From: Oscillospiraceae bacterium
GTDB lineage: Bacteria > Bacillota > Clostridia > Oscillospirales > Ruminococcaceae
Assembly (NCBI GenBank): GCA_016297675.1
Contig: JAEDGE010000016.1
Location: forward strand, 1-20,748
Length of the DNA stretch: 20,748 bases
Direction: 5' to 3'
In this document: positions 13,937-20,748 of the stretch, piece after piece
Layout: each line of letters begins with the position of its first letter
Numbering within the stretch: position 1 is the stretch's first letter
Position numbers and translations under genes: made by a program
The notes under the pieces: model-generated
Told to the model about the DNA's origin: nothing
The model's input: only the letters and a program-made list of their open reading frames with translations
Database searches by the model: none

Positions 13937-14710
13937 ATGACATATCACCGAGAGCTTCAAAACCGGCTCTTTCAGCAGCAAGAGAATAATATGACACACA
14001 TGGGATACCAGCAGGAATGCAGTTATTATGAGGACATTGTTCACGGAAGACTGGACAGGCTGCACTTACAATTGATCAAACCAGAGAATATTCATGCCTA
14101 TAATGCGGGGGTATACGGACAGCTCTCCAAAGATCCGCTGCGAAATCTACGGTATCATTTTGTGGTTTCGGTTGCGATGATCACTCGTCTTTGTGTAGAA
14201 CACGGGCTGGAACAGGAACTTGCCTACACATTAAGTGATTTGTATATCAATAAAATGGATGAACTGCCCACTGCGGAACAGATTCTTCGGCTTCAGAATG
14301 AAATGGTCATTGATTTTACGCAGAAAATGGCGAATTTGCCAAAGCAACAGGGCTATTCCATGCATGTGATCAAGGGCATCGAATATATTTGCCACCATCT
14401 GCACCAGCGACTCACAGTATCTGAGGTGGCAGAAGCACTTTCTGTGAACCGTAGTTATTTTTCTGCTCTTTTTGCAAAGGAAACGGGACTTTCTGTCAGC
14501 CACTTTATCCGACAGGAAAAACTCCATGCCGCAGCCAATATGCTTCGCTTTTCAGACTACTCCTACGCAGAAATTGCAGAGTATTTCGGATTTTCCTCTC
14601 AAAGTCATTTTATTCAGTGTTTCCAAAAAGAGTTTTCCTGTACACCGGCTGTCTATCGAAAACAATATTTTCAGAAGACCTTTACCCATGCAGAGACAGC
14701 AGAAAAATAG
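13937..14710 (+). CDS. AraC/XylS-family transcriptional regulator, 257 aa
   Basis: The C-terminal 100 residues form the double helix-turn-helix of the AraC family: ICHHLHQRLTVSEVAEALSV NRSYFSALFAKETG is helix-turn-helix 1 (about 150-185), and YSYAEIAEYFGFSSQSHFIQ with CFQKEFSCTPAVYRKQYF is helix-turn-helix 2 (about 212-249). The N-terminal 140 residues have no recognisable cupin signature and probably sense a ligand. Start is ATG 13937 with a G-rich ribosome site 8 bases upstream. Being divergent from the GH5 gene over a shared 250-bp region with a palindrome, it is most likely that gene's regulator and perhaps its own. Confidence 0.92.
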   Translation: MTYHRELQNRLFQQQENNMTHMGYQQECSYYEDIVHGRLDRLHLQLIKPENIHAYNAGVYGQLSKDPLRNLRYHFVVSVAMITRLCVEHGLEQELAYTLSDLYINKMDELPTAEQILRLQNEMVIDFTQKMANLPKQQGYSMHVIKGIEYICHHLHQRLTVSEVAEALSVNRSYFSALFAKETGLSVSHFIRQEKLHAAANMLRFSDYSYAEIAEYFGFSSQSHFIQCFQKEFSCTPAVYRKQYFQKTFTHAETAEK

Positions 14711-14721
14711 GCAAAAAAATA

Positions 14722-14745
14722 TCCTGACGACCACTGCCGTCAGGA
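14722..14745. terminator. Hairpin after the AraC-type gene
   Basis: TCCTGACG (14722-14729) pairs with CGTCAGGA (14738-14745). On the plus strand it has no T tract; on the minus strand it is followed by TATTTTTTT, a proper intrinsic terminator. No minus-strand gene enters from upstream, so it may block antisense transcription, or serve as the weak 3' end of the regulator mRNA. Confidence 0.4.
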
Positions 14746-14895
14746 AAAAGAAGGAATAATAGAAAATAAAACAAAAACAAGGGGAATTGGGGATTATGAA
14801 ATCCATTTTTAAGATACCACAGAAACCTTAAAATAGTCTTAAAAACTTAGGGGAGGTTCTTTAAAGTTTACAAAAACAGGAAGGATGAATTATTT

Positions 14896-15537
14896 ATGAA
14901 CAGTATTGTATTTGATATGGACGGTGTTTTATTTGCGACAGAAGCACTCAGCGACCGTCTGTGGAAAGAAATGATGGCAGAAGCAAATATGCCGGAAATG
15001 GTGACTGCCTTGCAGCAGTGCCGTGGAAGAAACCGAACGGATACCCGTGCATTCTTTGCGAAAAACTATCCGGATTTTCCCTATGTGGACATGGAAACGG
15101 AGAAACGGCGGCGGATGCTGACGGAACTGGACAAGCATGGGATGCCAGTGATGAAGGGAGCAGAAGCCCTGTTGCAGGCATTACAGGCAGCGAACTGGCA
15201 AGTCGCACTTGCAACATCGACCAGTCTGAAAACCACCATGCATCATTTAGAATTGTCGGGTTTTGTGCAGTATTTTGATGCCATTATCACGGGAGATCAG
15301 ATTGCACACGGCAAGCCGCATCCAGAAATTTATCGGACAGCCTGTGAAAAACTGCAATGCTGTCCGGCTGAGACGTATGCGGTAGAAGATTCAGAAAATG
15401 GCGTAAAAAGTGCCTATGCAGCTGGTATGCGGGTGCTGATGGTGCCCGATCAGGTCGCACCCACAGAAGAACTGCGACAAATGGCGGAAGCAGTACTGCC
15501 TTCACTGGAGGCAGTACAGGCATTGCTGTTGCGGTAG
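14896..15537 (+). CDS. HAD-family phosphatase, beta-phosphoglucomutase-like, 213 aa
   Basis: This is a class I haloacid-dehalogenase-superfamily phosphohydrolase or phosphomutase acting on a small phosphorylated metabolite. All four motifs are present: FDMDGVL with nucleophile D7 and D9 (motif I), LATSTS with T107/S108 (II), K140 in AHGKPHPEIY (III) and VEDSENG with E164-D165 (IV). A helical cap lies between motifs I and II (about 15-85), as in beta-phosphoglucomutase and sugar-phosphate phosphatases. Start is ATG 14896 with GGAAGGA about 11 bases upstream. The 185-bp gap before it holds the hairpin at 14722-14745 and AT-rich sequence; I see no consensus promoter. Substrate is uncertain; proximity to GH5 and AraC genes fits sugar metabolism. 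Confidence 0.9.
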   Translation: MNSIVFDMDGVLFATEALSDRLWKEMMAEANMPEMVTALQQCRGRNRTDTRAFFAKNYPDFPYVDMETEKRRRMLTELDKHGMPVMKGAEALLQALQAANWQVALATSTSLKTTMHHLELSGFVQYFDAIITGDQIAHGKPHPEIYRTACEKLQCCPAETYAVEDSENGVKSAYAAGMRVLMVPDQVAPTEELRQMAEAVLPSLEAVQALLLR

Positions 15538-15550
15538 GAAAGAGAAAATA

Positions 15551-15587
15551 AAAGGGGCTGTCCATTTCTGGACAGCCCTTTGTTTGT
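15551..15587. terminator. Bidirectional intrinsic terminator between convergent genes
   Basis: GGGCTGTCC (15555-15563) pairs with GGACAGCCC (15570-15578) around ATTTCT. T-rich tracts flank it on both strands (TTTGTTTG on plus, CTTTTATTTT on minus), so it can end both the HAD gene and the convergent lipoprotein gene. Confidence 0.88.
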
Positions 15588-15607
15588 ATGGATCAGTTGT
15601 AATTTGT

Positions 15608-16306
15608 TTAGAATGTAATCGAATCCAGAACTGGCATTGTATAATCCATCACTGTGCCAGTACCACCGAAATCTGTAAAGGTAATGCCGCAAACAGTTTC
15701 TCCTACATAGAAGAAGATAGAAACATTTGTGGTCGTGATCCCGCTGGTTTCCAATGTATAAGTCACACCATATGCTTCTTCTCCGTTGATGGTGTCCCAT
15801 TCTTCTGCAACAACAACAGCCTGCTCCTGCGAACTCATTGCTTCTCCGATCTGTTCCAGTACAGTTGTGTGATCGGTATCAGAAGAAATTCCCATATCAG
15901 CGGTATTAAATTCCTGTACAAAGAATGCACCAGACGCATCTTCCATATACCACATCGGATAACCCAATGATTCATCCTTTGTCCAGTTCGGAGAAACGCT
16001 CAGAGAGAAGCTGTCTACGGTTTCTGTCTGGGTCAGTTCTGCTGCCAGTGCATCGGTATCCACGGATTCTTCTTCTGATTCCGCATCTGCTGTTTCTTCC
16101 TCTGCGGTAGTCGTGGTAGTTTCTGTCGTGGTTTCCGTTGTCGCTTCTGTCGTTGCTTCTGTTGTCGCCTCTGTCGTTGCTTCTGTGGTTGCCTCGGTTG
16201 TCGCTTCTGTGGTAGCTGCCTCAGAAGAAGCACCATCCTGCTCGCCGCAGGCTGCCAGTGTTGCCATCATGCCAAGAGCACAAAACATTGCGAATATTTT
16301 CTTCAT
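15608..16306 (-). CDS. Lipoprotein with Thr-Thr-Glu-Ala repeat linker, 232 aa
   Basis: A lipoprotein signal ends MATLAAC, with the lipidated Cys at 20. Residues 32-67 are a low-complexity linker of TTEA/TTET repeats, then an acidic segment to about 85, followed by a globular domain of about 145 residues (SFSLSVSPNWTKDES to the C-terminal DYTMPVLDSITF). Thr-rich linkers of this kind usually hold a domain away from the membrane and may be glycosylated. ATG 16306 has AAGGAG 9 bases upstream and a consensus promoter. The globular domain resembles the next lipoprotein (VWYPMDGSGAL versus MWYMEDASGAF; SILFYV versus SIFFYV), so the two are paralogues. The domain function is not known to me. Confidence 0.85.
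   Translation of the reverse strand: MKKIFAMFCALGMMATLAACGEQDGASSEAATTEATTEATTEATTEATTEATTEATTETTTETTTTTAEEETADAESEEESVDTDALAAELTQTETVDSFSLSVSPNWTKDESLGYPMWYMEDASGAFFVQEFNTADMGISSDTDHTTVLEQIGEAMSSQEQAVVVAEEWDTINGEEAYGVTYTLETSGITTTNVSIFFYVGETVCGITFTDFGGTGTVMDYTMPVLDSITF
16121..16213 (-). repeat. 12-bp tandem repeat coding for TTEA units
   Basis: The linker of the lipoprotein is encoded by about seven near-identical 12-bp units (ACAACAGAAGCG-like on the minus strand) followed by degenerate TTET units. Such arrays change length by slippage, so the linker may vary between strains. Confidence 0.8.
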
Positions 16307-16356
16307 ATTCTTTTTCTCCTTTTTCATTCCAACAATTTGTTTTTGAAAGCCTTTTC

Positions 16357-16385
16357 ACTATAACACAAATGAAGCATGATGTCAA
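16357..16385 (-). promoter_or_regulatory. Consensus sigma-A promoter for the TTEA lipoprotein
   Basis: TTGACA (16380-16385) and TATAGT (16357-16362) on the minus strand are 17 bases apart. They lie about 50 bp upstream of the lipoprotein start, so this gene has its own transcription start separate from the upstream lipoprotein. Confidence 0.87.
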
Positions 16386-16477
16386 TTTTTTTTTCATTTT
16401 TCAGCGAATCCCACAATTTTAAACCCGATTGCAGCCCAAAAAGCAACAGGAAAGCATGGTATGTTTTTGCAAATACA

Positions 16478-17119
16478 TCAAAATTGTACGGTATCCATGA
16501 TGTTGCTGGCATTTTTGAGAACCGGACTCACGCCGGTATAGTTGGAGAATGTCATGCTGTACGGCGTATCTTCTACATAAAAGAGAATGGAAAGATTCAT
16601 TTTTTGTGCAACATCCACTTCCCCTTCTGCTGCCGGAGAATACGTGATGGCATAGGCATCTGCATCCTGTACCGTGTTCCAGACTTCGGAGACAATGGTC
16701 TGTCCTTCTGCCAGATGTTTTCCGAGGTTCTCCAGTGTTTCCTTCTGGGTAGCCCCCTCCATATTCATGGAAGCCGGGTCAAAAAGTTGCAAGGTCAAAG
16801 CTCCGCTGCCATCCATCGGATACCATACGGAGAGATTTTCTACACTCATAGTAGACCACATCGTGGGAACCTGGAAAGAAATTTTTTCAAAGGTAACCGG
16901 TTCAGCAGCTAATTCCAATTCCTGCGGCATAACGGCTTCTATGTCAATTGTTGTCGTTTCTGCTGTTTCCGATGCAGTAGGTTCTGCTGTTGTTTGGGAT
17001 GCAGAAGAAATAACGTTGGATTCTGCTGTTTCAGAGCTACTATCTTTGTCGCTGCTGCATCCGACCGCGGTGAGCAGCAGGGTGAATGCTGCGGTAGCAG
17101 CCAGTATCTTTTTCATCAT
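16478..17119 (-). CDS. Lipoprotein paralogous to the TTEA lipoprotein, 213 aa
   Basis: The signal peptide ends LTAVGC with the lipidated Cys at 21. A Ser/Thr/Glu-rich linker (about 22-58) leads to a globular domain with PVTFEKISFQVPTMWSTMSV, VWYPMDGSGALTLQLFDP, NLSILFYVEDTPYSMTFSNYTG and a C-terminal ASNIMDTVQF. The order of these segments matches the downstream TTEA lipoprotein, so both carry the same domain. ATG 17119 is preferred over 17116 because AAAGGA is 10 bases upstream. It lies 65 bp after pgsA, across a hairpin, and may be partly cotranscribed with it. The ligand or function is unknown. The 150 bp after it hold mainly the promoter of the next gene. Confidence 0.83.
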   Translation of the reverse strand: MMKKILAATAAFTLLLTAVGCSSDKDSSSETAESNVISSASQTTAEPTASETAETTTIDIEAVMPQELELAAEPVTFEKISFQVPTMWSTMSVENLSVWYPMDGSGALTLQLFDPASMNMEGATQKETLENLGKHLAEGQTIVSEVWNTVQDADAYAITYSPAAEGEVDVAQKMNLSILFYVEDTPYSMTFSNYTGVSPVLKNASNIMDTVQF

Positions 17120-17143
17120 GATGATCGCATCCTTTCTTTTACA

Positions 17144-17174
17144 GCGGATAGAACATGTTTCTTGTTCTGTCCGC
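17144..17174. repeat. 12-bp hairpin between pgsA and the lipoprotein gene
   Basis: GCGGATAGAACA (17144-17155) pairs with TGTTCTGTCCGC (17163-17174), one pair being G-T, around a 7-base loop. Neither strand has a proper T tract after it. It may serve as an mRNA processing or stability element, or as an operator for the lipoprotein gene. Confidence 0.5.
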
Positions 17175-17184
17175 ACTTGAATTC

Positions 17185-17760
17185 TTATTTATCCGTATTG
17201 ATATAGGACCAGTATCCTTTTAGGTACACGCCGCCAGATAAAATAGTCAATGCAGTGGAAATCCAAATCAAACCATTCAGTCCCCACGTTTTGACAGCTT
17301 CCGGAACAGCAAGAGCAAAGTCACCAGTTAGAGAACAATATACCAGTACTGCCACGATGGTCACCATGGTAAACGCTGTCTTGAGCTTTCCCCAAATGCC
17401 AGCTGCAACCACAACCCCTTCGCTGGCAGTCAGCATCCGCAAACCAGAAACCATAAATTCTCTGGCAGCAATGATCATCACCGGAATCGCAGACATTTGG
17501 ATTTCGTCCAGCTCTACAAATGCCAGCAGTGCGGTCAGTACCAGGACTTTATCTGCCAGTGGGTCAAGGAATTTCCCGAAATTCGTCACCAGTCCTCTTG
17601 CACGGGCAATTTTCCCATCCAGTGCATCGGTAATGGAAGCCGCTGCAAAAACCAGCAGTGCCAGCAGAAAATGATAGGGAATCGCTGAAATGTACAGAAA
17701 AATCAAAAAGACTGGAATCAGCAGCACCCGCAGACAAGTCAGCTTGTTTGGTAGATTCAT
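17185..17760 (-). CDS. pgsA: CDP-diacylglycerol-glycerol-3-phosphate 3-phosphatidyltransferase, 191 aa
   Basis: PgsA makes phosphatidylglycerophosphate from CDP-diacylglycerol and glycerol-3-phosphate, the committed step to phosphatidylglycerol, in the membrane. The CDP-alcohol phosphotransferase signature is complete: D45-x2-D48-G49-x2-A52-R53-x8-G62-x3-D66-x3-D70. About six membrane helices are evident. The N-terminal MNLPNKLTCLRVLLIP is typical. The ATG overlaps the rimO stop by 4 bp (ATGA), so the two are translated together; rimO-pgsA is a frequent pair in Firmicutes. It may also supply lipid for anchoring the lipoproteins downstream, though that is only positional. Confidence 0.95.
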   Translation of the reverse strand: MNLPNKLTCLRVLLIPVFLIFLYISAIPYHFLLALLVFAAASITDALDGKIARARGLVTNFGKFLDPLADKVLVLTALLAFVELDEIQMSAIPVMIIAAREFMVSGLRMLTASEGVVVAAGIWGKLKTAFTMVTIVAVLVYCSLTGDFALAVPEAVKTWGLNGLIWISTALTILSGGVYLKGYWSYINTDK

Positions 17761-19091
17761 GCTTTCTCTACCTCCTCTGCCAGCAGGTCATAATCCATGG
17801 TATCAAATACTTCTACTGTCACATAATCCCCGCACTGGTGTTCCTGTGTGCGGCGAATGAAGATTTTTCCGTCAATTTCGGGAGCATCTGCGGCGGTTCT
17901 GCCGAAGTAGCAGCCAGCCCATGGATCAAAGCCCTCAATGACGGCTTCCATCTGTGTGCCGATTTTGGCAGCATTCTTTTCTGCATGAATGTCTGCCTGC
18001 TGCTGCATGAGAATTTCCGCACGGTGTGTACGGGTTTCTTCGTCAATCTGGTCTTCGTATGCAGCGGCTTCTGTTCCCTCCTCTTCGGAGTAGGCGAAGC
18101 AGCCCAGCCGGTCAAACTGCATATCCTGTACGAAATCGCCCAATGCATTGAACTGTTCCTTGGTTTCGCCGGGGAAACCAGTAATCAATGTGGTACGCAG
18201 GGTGATATCCGGCATTTTCTGGCGAATTTTTGCAATCAGATTCCGCAGCGTGGTTTCGTCTCCCGGACGATGCATCCGGCGGAGAATGTCTCCGTCACAA
18301 TGCTGAATCGGGATATCCAGATACTTTACAATTTTGTCTTCCGCTGCCATGACATCAAGCAATTCGTCTGTAATCCGTTCTGGATAGCAGTACAGCACCC
18401 GCACCCAGTGTACAGTGGGAATGGCACAGAGTGCTTGAAGCAGCTGCGGCAGACGCGCCTCACCATAAAGGTCTTTTCCATATTGTGTGGTATCTTGTGC
18501 AATGACAATCAATTCTGTCACGCCACGCTCAGCCAGTCGATTGGCTTCTTCCAGCACATCTTCCATGGGTACGCTGCGGTATGAACCACGGATGGATGGA
18601 ATGGCACAGTAGCTGCACCGATTGCTGCATCCTTCTGCAATTTTTAAGTAGGAGTAGAATGGCAGTGTGGAAATAATCCGGTCACCAGTTAGTTCTGCAT
18701 CACTTTTTGGGGCAAACTGGATGACACGCTCCTTGTGCAGAACCGATTCTAAAATGGCAACAATGTCTTTTTGGTCGCCAATGCCGACAACGGCATCGAC
18801 TTCTTCAAAGAGGTCTGCTGCCTCCTGCTGGTAACGTTCTGTGAGGCAGCCGGTGAGAATGATTTTTTGAATCGTTCCCTCTGCCTTCAGTTCTGCCAGC
18901 TCTAAAATCGTTTCAATGGCTTCTTCTTTTGCAGATTGAATAAAGCCACAGGTGTTGACAACAACGACATCCGCTTCGCCGGGTTCTTTTACGAGTGTAT
19001 AGCCATGTTTCCGCAGTTTGAACAGCATTCGCTCGCTGTCCACCAGATTCTTGGAACATCCAAGGGAAACCATACCAACTTTAATGGGCAT
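17757..19091 (-). CDS. rimO: Ribosomal protein uS12 methylthiotransferase RimO, 444 aa
   Basis: RimO is a radical-SAM enzyme that adds a methylthio group to an aspartate of ribosomal protein S12. The N-terminal UPF0004 domain carries the cluster-binding cysteines C12, C48 and C82 (SLGCSKNLVDSE, VVNTCGFI, LTGCLTERY). The radical-SAM motif is C155-x3-C159-x2-C162 in GCSNRCSYCAIPSIRG. A TRAM domain ends the chain. SLGCSKNLVDSE distinguishes RimO from MiaB. ATG 19091 has an AAAGGCGG site upstream; the longer frame to 19163 has no homology. The gene starts the rimO-pgsA unit. Confidence 0.96.
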   Translation of the reverse strand: MPIKVGMVSLGCSKNLVDSERMLFKLRKHGYTLVKEPGEADVVVVNTCGFIQSAKEEAIETILELAELKAEGTIQKIILTGCLTERYQQEAADLFEEVDAVVGIGDQKDIVAILESVLHKERVIQFAPKSDAELTGDRIISTLPFYSYLKIAEGCSNRCSYCAIPSIRGSYRSVPMEDVLEEANRLAERGVTELIVIAQDTTQYGKDLYGEARLPQLLQALCAIPTVHWVRVLYCYPERITDELLDVMAAEDKIVKYLDIPIQHCDGDILRRMHRPGDETTLRNLIAKIRQKMPDITLRTTLITGFPGETKEQFNALGDFVQDMQFDRLGCFAYSEEEGTEAAAYEDQIDEETRTHRAEILMQQQADIHAEKNAAKIGTQMEAVIEGFDPWAGCYFGRTAADAPEIDGKIFIRRTQEHQCGDYVTVEVFDTMDYDLLAEEVEKA

Positions 19092-19173
19092 AGGATAACC
19101 GCCTTTCTTTCTGTATTTTTCTATCTTTTTGCAGGGTGCCTGCGGTTGATTTTGTTTCCGCACAGTTATTGTT

Positions 19174-19203
19174 AGTATAGCATATAGGAAGGGGAACTGT
19201 CAA
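19174..19203 (-). promoter_or_regulatory. Sigma-A promoter of the rimO-pgsA unit
   Basis: On the minus strand TTGACA (19198-19203) and TATACT (19174-19179) are 18 bases apart. Transcription should start near 19167, giving a leader of about 75 bases before rimO. Confidence 0.82.
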
Positions 19204-19291
19204 GATAGAGCGTGTATTCCAAATATAGGTTATTCGTAGCTTGTCGTTCAGCAGATCAAACGAATTCACATCGAAAAAGCTGCAACAACAC

Positions 19292-20287
19292 TCATACTTC
19301 TTTATCCGCCTTTGGATGCAGCGTTACTTCTCCTGACTGCAAGACTACCTGCTCTCCGGTGTCCAACTGCAACAACAAGGCTCCATCCTCTGCAATCCCT
19401 GTTACAACGCCCTCAAGCTGTTCCATGCCCTGCCAAGCTGTGACCCGTTCTCCTGTCAAACAAGAATGATTTCGGTAAGATTCCAGAAAACCATGTTCCG
19501 GCAAACATTCCAACTGTGTTTCAAAACGATTCAAAATCTCCGCCAACAGTACCGAACGATTGACCTGTTCACAGCCGCTCTCCTCCAGAGAGGAAACCAC
19601 ATTCTGTAGTTCTGGTGGCATTGTGACTGCTGTCTGCCGAACGTTAATGCCAATGCCAACCACCATATAATCCATCTGTCCATCTTCGCAGTTCCAGGCT
19701 GCCTCTGTCAGAATACCGCATAGTTTCTTTTTCTGATACAGCACATCATTCACCCATTTAATCTGTACCGGCAATTGATAAAGCGCTTCTATGGCTTCTG
19801 CGACCGCAACCGCCGCACAGCAGGTGACTTGCTGTGCCATTGGCATGGTCAAATGCTCCCGTAAAATCACAGAAAAATACAATCCTGTATTGACAGGGGA
19901 GTAAAACGTTCTTCCCATCCGTCCCCGACCGGCGGACTGTCCGTCTGCCATCACCACTGTTCCATGTGCAGCGCCTTCCGCTGCGAGTTGCTTACAGACT
20001 GTATTGGTCGAGCCGACTGTCGTATGATGATATAACGTATTGCCCAGCTGTTTGGTTTGCAGCCGCTGCCGAACCGCCGCTTCCAGGAGCAAATCCGCAT
20101 CCTTGGGAATACAGTATCCCAGTTTGGCACGGGACTGGATGGGAACATTGGATTCCGTGCGGAGCGTCTGCACGGCTTTCCAGACCGCTGCACGGCTGAT
20201 TCCAAGCTGCTGTGCAAGCTCTTCGCCGGAACAGTATGTGCCGGCATGCTCGACTAAAATGGCATAAAGTGCCTCTTTTCGTTTCAT
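19292..20287 (-). CDS. birA: Bifunctional biotin ligase / biotin operon repressor BirA, 331 aa
   Basis: BirA activates biotin with ATP and joins it to the lysine of biotin carboxyl carrier proteins; with the N-terminal helix-turn-helix it also represses biotin genes. The winged-helix segment is CSGEELAQQLGISRAAVWKAVQTL (19-42). The catalytic biotinyl-AMP loop is GRGRMGRTFYSP (120-131), followed by WVNDVLYQKKKLCGILTEA, and a C-terminal SH3-like domain with GVVTGIAEDGALLLQLDTGEQ. ATG 20287 has GGAGG 6 bases upstream. It is the DNA-binding group II form. I see no classical BirA operator next to it. No terminator is clear between its stop and the rimO promoter. Confidence 0.95.
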   Translation of the reverse strand: MKRKEALYAILVEHAGTYCSGEELAQQLGISRAAVWKAVQTLRTESNVPIQSRAKLGYCIPKDADLLLEAAVRQRLQTKQLGNTLYHHTTVGSTNTVCKQLAAEGAAHGTVVMADGQSAGRGRMGRTFYSPVNTGLYFSVILREHLTMPMAQQVTCCAAVAVAEAIEALYQLPVQIKWVNDVLYQKKKLCGILTEAAWNCEDGQMDYMVVGIGINVRQTAVTMPPELQNVVSSLEESGCEQVNRSVLLAEILNRFETQLECLPEHGFLESYRNHSCLTGERVTAWQGMEQLEGVVTGIAEDGALLLQLDTGEQVVLQSGEVTLHPKADKEV

Positions 20288-20381
20288 AAGAATCCTCCGT
20301 TTCTATGAGAAATATCAGCAAGTCAAAAACACTGATACTGTTTTTTATCACCCTTTTCTGCTGCCATGCATACGATATACT

Positions 20382-20536
20382 GTCCTCTATTGCAAGCAAC
20401 ACTGTTGTTTGCAATGCCGCCAAAAGCGGCTGCAAAGCCATCGGCTTTTGTGAGGACAATATGAACGGCGGCTCTTGGTGGCAAAGCCACCACCGGCAAT
20501 CCATTGCCGGTATTGCAAAATCTACGATTTTGCAAT
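20382..20536. repeat. Array of six consecutive hairpins with an enclosing stem, upstream of birA
   Basis: Stems in order are: GTCCTC/GAGGAC (20382-20387 with 20452-20457), enclosing a 12-bp stem with ACT loop (20389-20415), GCCGC/GCGGC (20416-20430) and AAAGCC/GGCTTT (20434-20448). After the enclosing stem come GGTGGC/GCCACC (20477-20491), ACCGGCAAT/ATTGCCGGT (20492-20511) and ATTGCAAAAT/ATTTTGCAAT (20512-20536). The hairpins nearly abut. ATTGCAA appears at both ends of the array, so an outer alternative pairing exists. No credible coding frame is present. It could be a structured RNA or a DNA element. The 75 bp between it and birA hold the ribosome site and a loose TATCAG/CTGATA pair. Confidence 0.65.
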
Positions 20537-20589
20537 CGAGCCTATTATAACGCCACGGAAATCAATTTTTAAATGATGGTGTAAATTCT

Positions 20590-20748
20590 ACGCCGCAGGC
20601 GACTGCGGTCAAGCTGGCTCAGCTTGGCGAGGGGGATGCAAGGGGGGCAAGCTGCCACCCTTGCAAAGCAAACGAGTTGGAATCGGTCAATGAATGAGAA
20701 ACAAGATACCGCTGTCCGCCATCTGAAAAAACAAAACGGGACGAAATG
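20590..20748 (+). repeat. Dispersed structured repeat, long copy 2, cut by window end
   Basis: This aligns with 11862-12023 from its first base, and continues to the edge. Hairpin 1 is a perfect CCGCAG/CTGCGG stem with a GCGA tetraloop (20593-20608), where copy 1 has a wobble and a mismatch. Hairpin 2 is CAAGCTG/CAGCTTG. Hairpin 3 (20637-20665) keeps the AGC loop with different stem bases. CGGT and ACCG also pair as in copy 1. The best conserved part is ACAAGATACCGCTGTCCGCC. Its left flank differs from copy 1, so the shared unit starts at ACGCCGCAGGCG. Confidence 0.8.

Noticed and set aside
16113..16346. Plus-strand open frame coding for SVVASVVA repeats
   Set aside because: It is the antisense shadow of the TTEA linker of the lipoprotein gene, with no ribosome site of its own.
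20323..20535. Short open frames on both strands over the hairpin array
   Set aside because: Reading through consecutive hairpins produces open frames by chance; none has a ribosome site or recognisable protein features.

Overview
The window looks like chromosome of a low-to-mid G+C Gram-positive gut bacterium of the Oscillospiraceae, probably Ruminococcus-like. This rests on the protein families (DUF1385 next to prmC, SpoIID, Thr/Glu-rich lipoproteins, a cytoplasmic GH5 enzyme with an AraC regulator), strong AGGAGG-type ribosome sites and consensus TTGACA/TATAAT promoters. The genus is inference. No rRNA, tRNA, CRISPR array, phage gene or transposase is visible.

Layout. Bases 1-2532 (minus) are the end of a polysaccharide or glycoconjugate cluster: two tandem paralogous GT4 glycosyltransferases, then a membrane protein cut by the window edge. 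Bases 2743-7539 (minus) form a tightly packed set read as response regulator, sensor histidine kinase, a TIGR04076-type small protein, a PH-like small protein, a DUF1385 membrane protein and prmC, with several overlapping start/stop junctions. Bases 7805-10482 (minus) hold citrate synthase and an overlapping VCBS/FG-GAP-like lipoprotein, driven by a consensus promoter at 10645-10673 with a leader of about 155 nt. SpoIID (plus) is divergent from them. A gene-free stretch of about 800 bp (11836-12649) is packed with repeats. Next come a GH5 glycosidase (minus), divergent from an AraC-type regulator (plus), and a HAD phosphatase (plus) that converges through a bidirectional terminator on two related lipoproteins (minus). 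Upstream of these lie pgsA and rimO with a 4-bp overlap, then birA. The last 460 bp are non-coding and again full of hairpins and repeats.

The proteins are mostly ordinary. The unusual content is intergenic. A structured repeat family starts with ACGCCGCAGGCG: one copy follows spoIID, one lies upstream of birA, an inverted diverged copy closes the 800-bp spacer, and a short form follows prmC. Between the two long copies the main hairpin changes sequence but keeps pairing at several positions, which points to a selected structure. The short form is what a deletion between two CAGGCGA repeats of the long form would leave. Separate from this family are a 164-bp fold-back element upstream of the response regulator and an array of six short hairpins upstream of birA. 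These are the best candidates for undescribed non-coding elements. I cannot tell from one window whether they are RNA genes, MITE-like mobile DNA, or both.
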